From Acanthochromis polyacanthus (lineage: Eukaryota; Chordata; Actinopteri; Pomacentridae): a DNA stretch of 64,000 bases. The notes beneath the pieces were generated by a model. That model made no database searches. It was not told the origin of the DNA and saw only the letters and a program-made list of their open reading frames with translations. Each line of letters begins with the position of its first letter. Positions within the stretch are counted from its first letter, which is position 1. Both the position numbers and the translations under genes were made by a program. Location of the stretch: NCBI RefSeq assembly GCF_021347895.1, contig NC_067121.1:34769974-34833973 (forward strand). Reading direction: 5' to 3'. Of this stretch, positions 1-11,889 are shown piece after piece.

Positions 1-3000
1 ATCCTGGGAGAAATAGTTGGTGCCATTAAACCAAAGCAGAAGATGGAGGCACAAATAGTGAAATGTGGAAACAGTGAATGAAATGAGTCTGACGTGAATG
101 GAAATGAAAAATAAGTGAGTCAGGTCAAATAACTGCAATTAGGCCACTTATGTAATAATGGTGAGAGAATGGCTGTTGGATTTTGTTTTTCCAGTCTAAC
201 TTTCTCCTTTCTTTGTGCTAAGCTACGCTAGCTTACTGTTGGCTGAAAGTTTCACATGAACTGATCGATCAAGAACTTGGATCTGAGCAAACCTGTCTCA
301 ATAAATTCAACAAATAAACAGGAAAAATGTTTAAACATGAGCGTTCCTGTACATAAATGGTCAAATCTTACAAAAAAACCTCCTACTAAGCAGCTGAAAT
401 TTTTGGCTGAGAGAAAGTATGTAGACCCTTTAAGTACATCACAGTACTTCATCAGAACATAACAAATATCCAGCAGGTGCATCTACGGTTTGGGGATTGA
501 GTTCACAGTAGATGAACTCATGGTGGTAGCTGACTGCAGGCTCAGTCTCAGTAAAAATCAGAGCAGCATCTGACTTAAAAACACCATCTCTTGGCTGAAC
601 CCTCCAGGCAAAAGCTGAACTTTGTGTTTTTCCTGACATCCTTCTCTCCCTTGACTGACCCCAGTGTCTGCCTCTCTCTGCCCAGGTGTTGTAGCCTGTG
701 GTGTTGGCTCCCCGGACCCCCAGGTCGGTCAGTCAGACTGACAGACTCCTCTCTCCATATCCCTCCATTTCTTCATCACATGCATCTCGGGGACCATCTG
801 GGCTTTATATAAGACCACACATGACCCCTTCTCCCTCGTCTCTCCTTCTATTCAGTTTGTAACTTTTCTCTCTTTCCAAGGACGCTTTCGAGTGACAGCG
901 ATGCCTTCACCGAGGGCTGAAATAAAGCTAAAACTAAAAAGCAGTCAGATAGATTTAGGGTAAGAACACTTGATTTTGGGGACATATTTCAGACTTCTGG
1001 AACAATATTTCATAATGATTATTAGCTACTGCCTACATACAAGTCTTAAAACCAGTCGAGCCAATCAAAGCTCTGTTGGCCAAGTTAGAATGAGGGCGCC
1101 ACTCTAAAGCCAAAATGATACCAAAAGAAAACTTCCACAAAAACACAGTTGAGTTGGCTGACTTACGGAGACAGCAACTCTTGTAACTAGAGAAAATACC
1201 TTTAACAACAACCACTGCATGTATATACAGTGAAAATGGCAAAAACTCTAATTCTTAAGAGACCTCAGCCTTTAAACAAATGTCAAAACAATCTGAGACA
1301 AATGTTGGAATAATAAAGTAAAACCAATTTACAACTTAGGCCAATTATCAGAACACTCCATCATAAAGTTTCATTTGGCGTCCTACTGTTTTTGAAGACC
1401 AAAGTTGTAGTTTTACATGCAGAATATTGTCGCTTACTTTTACATAGCCCCACCGATCATGCACAAGCTTGTTTTGCAACAAAGAAAGGCTTAATCATAT
1501 CCAAAGATCCAGATTTACAAAAATACCACAAATTTCCCATGGCATTTCATAGAAATAATCAAACAATGCACGTGACGCGAAGAATGTTTCATCCAAAGAT
1601 GCAAAAGATTACATCTTGAATGTAAATTATTTAGATCCAGTGACACGTTGAACCTATTAGATGCATATTTGATGATGTTATTCAATGTCAGTGCATTGAA
1701 AAAGGCAGTTTGTGTCTGCACAATTTGATAGGTTGCATCACTTAACATTTAGCTGACAATGACACTGTGACAGGCAGTATGATAAGCTGGCTGCTCTGCA
1801 CCAGCACCACGGAAAGAAACAAAACAAGATAGCTGATAAGTCAGGTTGTGTTTAACCGTTCACATGTTTTCACACACTGAAATCAAATATTACTTAGTTT
1901 TTGATTTGTTTTTGATTATCTGTTGTCTCATGTATTCAAATGCTGCTGCTGTTGTATATTCAGCACCAACAGTAATGGACTACTCTGTAATTACTATCTC
2001 CTGGGTTTGAGTCCAACAGTCTGTTAAACAGACAAAATACGAGCCGCTAACTCTTCTCTCTGCTGAGCTGATCTTGAAAAGGCTGCAAGCTCAGTGCTGA
2101 AATTGTGAATGCAAAGAGAACCGCTGATCTGTGTTGTGCAGGCTCAGACTGGAGGTGACATAAGGTGGGGATCAGTGCGATTTACCCGAAAATGTGGCAG
2201 TCTACAAAGGCCTGCAGGTGTAAAGCAACGGGAATGAATGCTGTAATATTTGGAGGATCGGCAGCTGAATGCGTAACCCTTCAAAAACTGCTGCTGAGTG
2301 TCTCTTGAGCTACACTCTTGAACTGTAACTGCTCTGACTAACTTGTTCATGTATAAACACATCAAAAATACTAAATGTATACAACAAACTGTGGCATTGT
2401 AATATCTAATGCAGCAAACTCAAAGCAAACAAAATCAACAATAATCTTAGGTATCACAGCCTTAAAATTTTGTAAACCTGCCATAAATGCAATATTAAAT
2501 GAATGTCATATCACTTATTGGTTTTGTTATTACATCAGCAGTAATTCAGTTTTATCCCAGCTGCACTTTTCCCCTCCTGTGTTTCCTTTTCGAACTGCTG
2601 CCGCTTCATCCTCCCTCTGCTCACAGCCCGAACTGACGCTTCAGCTCTATCGGACATGCACACCATTTCACACATGCATTTATAAACACACACCGGGTCA
2701 CTTTGACAGACAGCAGCACAAACCTTTCAAAGCTACATCTCCTGACAGCTGCAGCCATGTCTGTAAGAGATACTGTCCACTGGAGTGTAGTAAGAATAAC
2801 AAAATTCCTCTCAGCTTATGGGAAAACACACACACACACACCTACTACAGTTTACTTTTGCTTCCCTTTCCCACAGAAACACACACACAAGTGGCTTAAA
2901 CAGCATGAAAAAAGGCCACGCATATTCACAAACTGAATGTACTACATGCTTCTCTTATTTTGAAAATTCCCTGTATTATTTCTGTCGCTCTCACACACTT

Positions 3001-4673
3001 CATTAGTCACAACTCCTCATACAATTGCAACAAGAAAGTAGTCGGTGGAGTGCCGAGCTCTGCGAAGGCCTGATAATCTCCCCTACAGAATGTGATTTGT
3101 TAATATCGTGCAACTGCTTACTGTGCATGTCATTTTCTGTCTGTAAGAATTTTATTTAAAGACACCTCCTGTAGAGCGATGGCATTTTACTGACAGCTCG
3201 CTGCTGTCGTCCTCTCTTGAGGGAAACTGCTGTTTCTCTGCCCATATATGCAAGCTTCCTCTCAATCAGAGCTTGAGTTGCTTGTTTAAGTAAATGCTTA
3301 TAACCTGATAAAAGGCCAATTTTTGAGTGATATGTGTGTGAAAAATAAATGGTAGAGGATTGAAGATTGATGGTTAAGCTATAAAATAATATAATCAATA
3401 GGATTTTATAGCATGATTTATACATTTCCACATAGTATTATCCTGTTTTATGGTCTATAAAATGCCACAGAAGGGTGAAAAATGCCAAACACTGTTTCTC
3501 AAAGCCCAAGCTGATGTCTTTAAATGTCTTGTCTAACTCAAAGATATTCCGTTTATTGTCTCTGGGGAGAAAAAACCCACAAAATATTGATATTGAAGAA
3601 GTCGGGAATAAGAGAATTTTGACATTGTTCTTTGAAATATTATGTAAGTTGATTCATCAAAAATGCATTTAATAGCTGACAAGTGCAGCAGTAATAAAGT
3701 CTCTTGACACCAGGGCTCTGTCAGATGCTGCTCCCAACACACACTAGAGTTTCTACAGTACATGAAAAGTTAAATACAGAGACTGCTGAGGTGGGTGAGC
3801 TTATTTGTAAAATGTATTTTGTACATCGTTGCCAACTCAGGAGAAAGTCTGTATGTGTTCATGTAAAAACAAACTTTTAACCTATATGGTACATTTCATA
3901 TATTGGCCAACTTGTGCTTTTGCAAGTCAGGACACACCTGAAGCGTTTGTGTACCTAATATGTAAAGGTGCAGGCGCTGGTAGCAGAATAAAATGAAAAC
4001 AACCCTCAATCCAAAAACTGATACTACAAAGGCAACGAATTTGTGCGATAAATGTTTCATAAATCGCTTTTGTAGCTCATGTGTGGTCGTGTTTAAATCC
4101 CGATTTTCCCCTGCATGTCTCCCGCGTTGCTATTTGCAGATGTTTTGGTCAGCCTCTGTGGTCGTGCAGCTGTGCCCGGCAGATGCTGTTATCTGAACTG
4201 AGGACATTCTCTCAGCACTGTTCTGTAACAAACACTCTGTTGTCCATCCACAAGCTGATCTCATTGTGTTTGAAAATGTTAAACGGGGACAAACACTATG
4301 TTATGTTGGTAGAGACTGACAGAACATTCACATCAGTGCATTGGCCCATCCTTTATTTGCATTATTAGACTTTCTAATGAGGCCGTTATTGAGGACAATT
4401 ACCACACATGTGCAGGACTACTTATATCAGTTCAAATCGTTTTAGATGTGTTTAGACTGTAGAAAAAAATGCAGAATTAGGCAAAGATGCAGCTTGGTTT
4501 TGGTGCAGAGTGAAAGGCTGTCCTTTCATAAGAAGTTTACAAAACTTATTCCAAATATGCATGTTGGATTTACCTGGTAAAGCTGTTTGGGTTTATGCTA
4601 GTTGGCTACAATTTGATTATACCAATGCATCAAATTCTGTACTATCCTCTTGCTTGTAGCATTTGGAGAGAAC
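1..4673. other. Gene-free stretch, no supported gene
   Basis: AT-rich sequence with only short open frames on both strands, none with a recognisable domain or a convincing splice context. The longest open frame, at 2375-2899, runs through a CA microsatellite and a low-complexity stretch and looks like chance. I see no transposon ends here. Confidence 0.6.
2826..2841. repeat. (AC)8 microsatellite
   Basis: A short, perfect AC dinucleotide run, with further CACACA motifs about 40 bases downstream. Confidence 0.9.
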
Positions 4674-5312
4674 TACCGTATTTTCCGCACTATAAGGCAC
4701 ACTTAAAAGGCTTTAATTTTCTCAAAAATCGATGATGCGCCTTTTAACCCGGTGTGTCTTATGCGTGCACTGAGTTCCAAAATCTGACTGTCAGATCAAT
4801 TCCCGTCGACATAGGGACGTAATACGTACACTACACACGCTGGCAGCGATAAACCTATTAGAGAACATTACATAAAGCTACGCACAGTACTGACTATTGT
4901 CCGAGCTTTCGCGGAAGCCGGCATCATTGCTGGCATCGTCCCGCTCAGGTGGCAGTCGACTCTCCGGACGACACGGTCATTTCTCCAAGCTGTGATGATC
5001 AACTGTCATGCCACTTTATACCACAGGGTGTCAGTAGTGGTTTCTAACAACATATAGCATGGGGCATTGGCATACAGGTAGAAGAAGATCCGCTACACGG
5101 TATTATCTGTTGTCGTCTCCCTGAGCAAGCATGGTGAAAATGAAGTTAAGCTAATAGCAGGAGTTCTTCTTGTATAACCAGCGAACATAACACAAGCCAC
5201 ACCGTCTGTCCGTTCACCCCAGCACAGCCACGCTTCACGGCCCCGGTCCTGACCAGGCGCCGCCATGCAGCTCTATTCTCGGGCGTGCGCCGCACGCTCG
5301 TCCCATCTGGGC

Positions 5313-5432
5313 TACCTGGTTGATCCTGTCAGTAGCATATGCTTGTCTCAAAGATTAAGCCATGCAAGTCTAAGTACACACGGCCGGTACAGTGAAACTG
5401 CGAATGGCTCATTCAATCAGTTATGGTTCCTT
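5313..5432 (+). pseudogene. 18S rRNA 5'-terminal fragment inside a transposon
   Basis: The segment starts TACCTGGTTGATCCTGTCAG and continues through the universal 5' end of eukaryotic small-subunit rRNA: the AGTAGCATATGCTTGTCTCA block, the ATTAAGCCATGCA block and the GGCTCATT block. It stops at TTATGGTTCCTT. I see only a few changes from the usual vertebrate sequence, for example TGTCAG for TGCCAG and GCAAGTCT for GCATGTCT. It covers about 120 of roughly 1,850 nt, so it is not a functional rRNA gene. The GC-rich 100 bases before it may be the end of the 5' external transcribed spacer, but that is inference. Confidence 0.93.
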
Positions 5433-5582
5433 CGGCATCATTGCCGGCATCAGCCACCCGGCAACGAGACTGACTCCGACAATGACGAGAGGGAACCCGG
5501 CATGTTTGATGTCGAAATTACCCAGCTGTTCAATTCAGATACAGAAGATGAGGACTTTTATGGAAGTGTGACAAAAGATTGA
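5433..5582 (+). pseudogene. Transposase C-terminal tail remnant
   Basis: The frame is open to the TGA at 5580-5582. It encodes a short acidic tail, ...TDSDNDERE... followed by ...FNSDTEDEDFYG.... Acidic serine/aspartate-rich tails of this kind occur at the C terminus of pogo-type transposases in fish. No DDE catalytic core or DNA-binding domain is present. The frame continues upstream through the 18S piece to an ATG at 5265, which is an accident of the insertion and not a real gene start. Confidence 0.5.
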
Positions 5583-5784
5583 TCAAAACAATAATGTGAG
5601 TGTATTTTTAAATACGTAGTAGAATAAAGTTCAACCAAACTCACTGTTTTGCTTCCGTTTGCTTGTTTTAGCAAGCGCCCAATAATACGGTGCGCCTTAT
5701 ATATGACTTAAATACAGAAATAAACCCCGTAATCGAGACTGCGCCTTACAATCCGATGTGCCTTATGGTGCGGAAAATACAGTA

Positions 5785-6712
5785 TGTACAAGCATGAGAG
5801 AACAAACATCAAAAAATTAATTTTGGAATAAGCATGTGCACGGTCAAACAGTCCATTATGTAACAGACTACCTCGTGACAATCATCTGCTACTGTTAAAA
5901 CATACATCAGTGAACTGTGGTTTGACAAGGCAGAAATTCAATGGTTTTGAATTCTGAGTTAAAAAAAAAAAACTAAAGACCTCTTTAAAGCTTTATAAAC
6001 TGGCAAACTGATATGTAATGTTGGACTATGATGGAGCTGGAATGAGGGGTGGAAAGAAAGGGAAGGAAGGAGGTGACACAGAAAGGAGTCTAAACACTGA
6101 AAATGGACATGTTGAATCAAAGTACACATGGCCACTGTGATGTCACCCATTGATTTGTGGGCTACAATTATGTATTTTGTTGAAAGGAAGGATATGATTG
6201 GGAATTTTCTAAGCCCATAGGGTAGCAACTTGTCAATCATAGGTCAGCCCATTGTAATGCATACCCTGCTTTATTGTCTATTGTAATCTAAAAGGGACCA
6301 TAACTTACAAAATGAACATCATGATGTATTAAAAGAGACTGGGAATGAGTGCTTGAGACCATGAACACATTAGGAAACTGCTCACTTAGGTGATAAATCA
6401 AGCAGAAGTAGGATGATTTTCTCATAGATTTCTATACAATCAGACTTCATTTTGGAGAAGCCCCCTGGTGGCCATTTTAAAGAAAGCAGGTTTAAGGCAT
6501 AAATGGAAGAGAAATGTACATGAAACTAAGTTTATGTTGACCACTGGAGTAAGGGCAAAACAAAATATCGATTCTAGTATTAAAGTGTAAAATAAATGTA
6601 TTGTTCTAATGCCCTTGAGATTACTTTCTTTGCTTTCAAGAACATAATTCACGTTTTTTGATATTGATTCTGCTGTGAATGAGAGATATGGTGACAATAG
6701 TTTCTACCCCAT
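5785..6712. other. Gene-free stretch
   Basis: AT-rich sequence with no recognisable coding or repeat family. Confidence 0.5.
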
Positions 6713-6910
6713 TCCCAGTTTGTGTCCCAGCCTAGGCCTGGGATCTTTCTGCATGGAGTTTGCATGTTTTCCCTGTGCGTGTGTGGGTTTTCTCCAGGTT
6801 CTCCGGCTTCCTCTCACAGTCCAAAACATGCTGAGGTTAACTGGTGATTCTAAATTGTCCGTAGGGGTGAATGTGAGTGTGATTGTTTGTCTCTATGTGT
6901 AGCCCTGTGA
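6713..6910 (+). repeat. Dispersed fish repeat, 5' half of the (GGAT)n-ended family
   Basis: The stretch from GGCCTGGGATCTTTCTGCAT through TGGAGTTTGCATGTT, CCTCTCACAGTCCAAAACAT and CTCTATGTGTAGCCCTGTGA is a block that recurs across bony fish genomes. It overlaps the start of the copy at 55811-55973 over about 40 bases, and its other half appears inverted at 56990-57174. Together the three outline one consensus. Confidence 0.7.
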
Positions 6911-8569
6911 CAAATCAACTTCAGTGTGTTACATTCACACAAACAGCTCCTGTTGCATTCTAGCTACTATACAGAGTTCTGATAAAGGTGAAAAAGACTG
7001 CAGTTGTTTGATGTCTGTATCAGAAAAAGTTATGGCTGTCTTTTGAAATTAGCAATAAAGGTAAAATAAAAGAAAGCACTGTCTAAAACACGTCAGCATG
7101 TCACTCACAGAGAAAACCAAAGAAACTGTCTGCATTGGGAAATTCAAAAGTGTCCAGTGTTTTTATGTCCATGTCTTTTCATGAGAGATTAAAGTGTATT
7201 TAACAGAGCAAAGGATTAGAGAATAACTCTTGACTTCAAGACATAATAGGAGGATTTGTAGACTTATTCTGCGTCTCTCTCTGGCAGAAACTATTTTTAT
7301 TAACAGATGTATGAAACAACTTTATCCAAAAGTCCAAATTTAGATGGGCATTTACAATTTAATGTTCTTTACTTGTCCATTTAGTGCCCTCTGAAGGCCC
7401 AAACTTCCTCTACATTTCATTGTCTTTCATATTTTAAAACATCATTTTCCAAATATACAATGAGCATGAAACTGTGTTAAATCACTATTTTGCATACTGA
7501 TATGTAAAATGAATTCATTAGCTCTAAATAACACCTAGTCCAAGGTGATCGTTCCTCTGGGAGAAGCAAACCAACATGTTGTCATGTTGCAGGCTTTTCC
7601 TCCAGCCAATAGTCAGGCCCCAAGTTATTCAAAGCGGCACACGTAATCTCCCTTTGCTCCACCTATGCGGAGTTTAGTAAACACGTCTGTCTGCAGTGAC
7701 TGAATCCACTCGGTTATTAGGGACAAAAAGCCCACCGGATCCCCCCAAAAACAGGCCGCTCAAAGCTCTCTTTATGAGTGGGCTGTGAGGTGAGAGTAAT
7801 AGGCCTAAAGACAGTGTAAACCGTGGCTTCTCAACCTGCTGCCACTGGGACCACATACCAAAGGATCCCATTGGGCAGGGGCTGAATAAATCCCCCTCCA
7901 TGGCTGATTAATTGAAACCAATGGATGGGGTGTCAGGAGGAGGAGAGAGGAGGAGGACGATGAGAGAAAGTCGAGCGCTGTCAGATGAAGGGAGGGATAG
8001 ATGGCCGCCCAGAAGCTAGGGGTCACTCACAGGTTACATCACTCTAAACACTGGGAGTCGCTCGTCAAAGTCCGGCATCCCCAATTCATGCTTGATACTA
8101 AAAAGCACCTGACAGTGATGATGTATTTACACTCAGTTTAGCCTATTTTCATTCCACAGGTGTAAGCCTACAATCTGAAACTACACACCCACAAATGAAT
8201 GCTATTAAGCACAGTAATGACGAGGGCAGAATATCAAGTGGTCAAGACATGCTGGCTAAAGAGTCTCAGCAACAATGGTGAAATATTGTGAAGGCAACCT
8301 AATAAGAGCTTGTCTGAAATTACCTTCATATGCAATAAACAAGTGTAATCTCCTTCTGTAATCTATATCTAATTATGTTTTAGCGGTGCAATATCAAAAA
8401 TGCTTGGGGTATCCTAGTGTAATGCAGATGATCTGACCCCGATCTTTTCTGAAGTCAACATATCTTTTAATTTTTAAGATAAACAGAAAGTGCATTTGTG
8501 AAAAACACTGCTCATGTTGCAGCTGTTAGTCTGTGTGTATGAATGGTTTAAAAGCTAGTGTTTTAATTC
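6911..8569. other. Gene-free stretch
   Basis: No supported gene. The sub-region 7600-8040 is less AT-rich than its surroundings and has a non-repetitive look that could suit a conserved noncoding element, but this cannot be tested from one sequence. Confidence 0.4.
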
Positions 8570-8650
8570 AATAATGTCTCATTTGTATAGCGTCAAGTCA
8601 ACTCAGGACACTTCACATATTAGGGGCAAGATGTTGTATTATTATATTAT
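8570..8650 (-). mobile_element. Possible decayed L2-type LINE 3' end
   Basis: CATTTGTATAGCGTCAAGTC followed by AGGACACTTCACAT resembles the reverse complement of the L2/Maui 3' terminus (compare ...GCTATATAAATAAAATTGAA at 47670-47690). It is degraded and short, so the call is weak. Confidence 0.25.
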
Positions 8651-8689
8651 AGAGAAAAATCCATTCATTCCCTTTTAAAAAGCATTTAA

Positions 8690-9215
8690 CCCTGTAAGCT
8701 TCAGTCAATTCCAGCCGTTTTCAGTACAAAAAATCGCTAATATTCTATTTTTAAATAAAAAAAATTACGAAAAATACGGGGAATATTGGACGCGCATCGG
8801 GAGGTGCATTTCCTTGAAAACGACCGATTCGGGGATTTTATACAGACTTCAGGACATGTTTTGGACAAAATAGTTTACTGGCTTGTGTCATCTGGATGTA
8901 AAAGGTTGGATTATGGCCGTTTTTTGTGGAATCTTTTTTTTTGTGTGTAATAATAAACCCGGAAATGTGAGTCGCGCTGTGTGCGTTGAAGCCGTGTATA
9001 GAGAACGGATGGATGAATATTTGTTTTTGTCAGACAAATGTGTTTTTCTCACCCGCTGTGGTAATCGCATCTGAAAGTGGTTTATACCGGCGGATTCATG
9101 AGAATCTAAGCTTTCCATCGGCGTATAGTGTTTGTATAATCGCGTTTGTACCTGTCAGACATTCTTGAAATTCCTATGCAAATTAGTAGGTGTACCGCCG
9201 GCGGTACACTGAAGC
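8690..9215 (+). mobile_element. ~525 bp dispersed repeat, copy 1 (MITE-like)
   Basis: The whole block recurs in reverse orientation at 45715-46240. Matching landmarks include CAATTCCAGCC at one end, AAATGCACCT, GGATTATGGCC, the GAACGGATGGATG block and GGTTTATACCGGCGGATTCA. The ends here carry GCATTTAA...GCTTCAGT in inverted orientation, which suggests short imperfect TIRs at a TTAA-like site. A perfect 20 bp palindrome lies at 9190-9209. The two small open frames inside have no recognisable domain. The superfamily is unknown; a TTAA target would suit piggyBac or Kolobok. Confidence 0.75.
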
Positions 9216-11286
9216 TTAAATGCAGTTGTTGGAAAACTTCTTTTTAATATAAAGAAACTTCAGACAGAACCAGGCTCCACCAAAATGCTCAACAGGCCTC
9301 AGCTAGTCTGATAATAATGAGTGGATCTCAATGCAGGCGATACTACCCAGTACACTGAAAAGACAGGACATGAGACAGACTTGACTTGTGAAAGCAAATG
9401 TACACCAGCTACACCGAACACAGTTCTCAGTTCTCATTGAATTTTTGTGTCTTCCAAACACAGCTGTAGGCAGAGTCAGTCAGTGTTTTTAATGTCAAAA
9501 ATGGGTGAAAAGGGTCAAAGAATTTTTGTACTTTTCCAAGCTGAGAACCAAAGAAGTATGCCATGTCACCAGTGTGGTTCTGAGGAGAGTGTATGGGATT
9601 CAAATTTATTTCTAAAGCTGCATGTCTGTCGATACATAGTTCTGTCATTTTGTGTGTACAGCCAAGTGCAACACAATGAATTAGAAATGCGACTTGCCTC
9701 AAGTGTGAGCTATTATCTCCCCTGGCCATCAAGTTTTTTTGTCTAACCTTTGATAATTTGGTCCAAGTGTTAATACATTGGCAATAAAAGCATTTTTGTA
9801 TGACTTGTTTGAATACCATGATCTTTAGCTGATGTTAAACATCTCAGCAAAGGGTAGAGGTTTGCACCAAATAATCAATGCAGCCCTGTTATTCAGGTAA
9901 AACCTCACAAATTCTTGATCCTATGGCAAGTGGCTCCAGCAACTGATGTAAATACTCCTCTGAGTTGTACAAGTAGCACACTGGAATGCAATCACTGAGC
10001 AATCACAGCCCTCATGGTCATCATGACTCTCAACTTGGACTCCAAAGTGCTTAAACTTTGGAGTTAGGTGTGATTTTAACCCACTGTGCAAATAAAACAC
10101 CAGCATTCTCTTGACCAATTGCATGATTGAAGTCCCATTCAGCTTAACAGAATGTTCCACACAACTGTAACTGGAGAAGTGAAATCTGATCACAGATACT
10201 CACTCAAGTAGTATTTTGAGATCAGCTCTGACACACGCCTATACTGCAGTTCATTTCAACTGTTTCTGACCACAATATCTGTCACAGAGCCAAGACAGTG
10301 TGCAGAGTTGGTCGATCAGTTAAATAAGACAGACAAAAAGAACAGGTCAGTCTGTCTGCAAGACTGGAAGGGTCTGTTAGCTAAAACAGGCACCAGACTA
10401 CTCAGTCACTTACTTATTGGATAGAGGATTGGTGAGGTAGTATCAAGACAAGTCTGTGAATGTACTATGTGTTTATAAAGTAGAACTACATATTCAGGCG
10501 GTCAATCAGAAAGCCCATTTTTAATACACAACGTTGACAGCAAACAGCGTTTCACCTGTAAAAGTAAAATCATGATTGAAAATATATAACTCTGACAAAG
10601 ACCTCTTTGCAATTCTTTGTTATATTTTACTAAAAACTCATTATGATTAAAAGTCTATCACTATTTTTTATGAATGCCATATTTAAGGGAGCTTTTACAA
10701 GAGGTACCACTAGTCTATGGTTTCATTAAACAACTGGTGTATGTAGTCCATTAGGCATTTAATCTCCTTACCTTGAGATAATTTTCCATGGCAAGGAACT
10801 CGATGCAAAAGCAGCATCTGCCCTTCAAATAGTCCCAAACGCCTGATGACTGCAAAGGGGCAGGGAGGGTGGGCGTGGTCTGGGCAAAGGTTTGTCAAGT
10901 GGGGCCTAGTTATTTGAGATCCCAGGAGCAACCACCACCTAAATAAAAGCTTTAAGCAAACCAATAGAAAGAGTAAATGAAGAAACACTATAAGTTAACC
11001 ACATGATTATGCTTATGCTTGATGCAAGAATGATTTTAATAGGCTGATATATATTCTGGAAACGATGATTGCTATAGAAGAGAATGATTTAAAATAAGTT
11101 ATTTGATCATGCTAAGAAAAATGATTTAAAGAAGTGATTCAGTGGAACTAAGTGAGTTTTGAATTGAAGTAATCTGTGCTGTTCTGAGCTGTGTGCAGGG
11201 CAAAAAGCAGAAGTCACCATGACACTGCAGAAAGGAGGACATTGAGGAAGTTCTGTGGCCAAATATGCTCTTGGCAACATGTCTCA
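9216..11286. other. Gene-free stretch
   Basis: No supported gene. Opposite-strand open frames around 9430-9820 overlap one another and show no domain. Confidence 0.5.
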
Positions 11287-11885
11287 AGCAAATCAAATCA
11301 AATCAAATTATTTATTTATTTATAAAGCACCTTCAAAACAACCACAGTTGACCAAGGTGCTGTACATAGGCATAAACAACAAGATTAAAATAAAAATAAT
11401 AAAAACAAAGATAAAACATTAACTAGGATAAAAACAATAAGAAGTAAAAGCAGACTGCACAATAAAAACAAAAACAATAAATAGACTAAACAAACTGGAC
11501 TGCCCCTCCCAAAAATATATACATGCACATGAAACAACAACCTATGTGGTGTGAAATGCCAATGAGAAAAGGTGGGTTTTAAGAAGAGTTTTAAAATTGG
11601 ACAACGAGGAGGCCTGTCTAATGTGCAGTGGCAGCTCATTCCAAAGCTTTGGAGCTGCCACAGAAAATGCTCGATCCCCTCTGAGCTTCAGCCTTGTTTT
11701 GGGGATCCTCAGGAGCAGCTGATCAGCTGACCTGAGGGAACGGCTCGGAGTATGTGGATGAAGAAGCTCAGACAGGTATTGGGGGGCAAGACCATGTAAA
11801 GATTTAAAAGCAAATAAAAGCATTTTAAAATGAATTCTAAAAAGGACAGGCAGCCAGTGTAGTGAAGCTAAGCAGTGAAGCAAGG
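11287..11885 (-). mobile_element. 5'-truncated L2-type LINE, 3' end
   Basis: A minus-strand non-LTR retrotransposon fragment. On that strand it runs from the C-terminal end of the reverse-transcriptase protein, through an A-rich 3' UTR with the GTACAGCACCTTGG block, to a (TTTGA)n tail at about 11287-11307. The tail type and the protein remnant suit the L2/Maui clade of fish LINEs. It is truncated at its 5' end at about 11885, where the sequence changes abruptly to the LTR-like segment. Confidence 0.85.
11542..11883 (-). pseudogene. LINE ORF2 C-terminal fragment (reverse-transcriptase thumb region)
   Basis: An open frame of 113 codons. The motifs SLHWLPV near the start, FKSLHGLAPQYLSELL, a LRSADQLLL block, GDRAF, LWNELPLHIR and FKTLLKTHLF are hallmarks of the C-terminal end of L2/CR1-clade reverse transcriptases, beyond the catalytic palm. 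The endonuclease and the catalytic YADD region are absent, so it is a dead fragment. The frame itself is intact, which implies a fairly recent insertion. Confidence 0.88.
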
Positions 11886-11889
11886 TGTG

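Larger units (their letters stand above)
4674..5784 (+). mobile_element. Non-autonomous pogo-like TIR DNA transposon (1.1 kb)
   Basis: The ends are inverted repeats of about 25 bp. The left end begins TACCGTATTTTCCGCACTAT and the reverse complement of the right end begins TACTGTATTTTCCGCACCAT, so they differ at two positions. Both ends sit at TA, as expected for a Tc1/mariner/pogo target duplication. The interior keeps only the acidic C-terminal tail of a transposase (5433-5582), so the element cannot move on its own. A second stretch at about 4905-4937 (VRAFAEAGIIAGI in one frame) also looks like transposase C-terminal coding. Between the two lies a foreign insert containing 18S rRNA sequence. 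Placement in the pogo/Tigger group rests on the TIR type and the acidic tail, and is moderate. Confidence 0.8.

Noticed and set aside
5265..5582. 105-codon frame spanning the 18S piece and the transposase tail
   Set aside because: The N-terminal two thirds is translated spacer and rRNA sequence. Only the last part is protein-derived.
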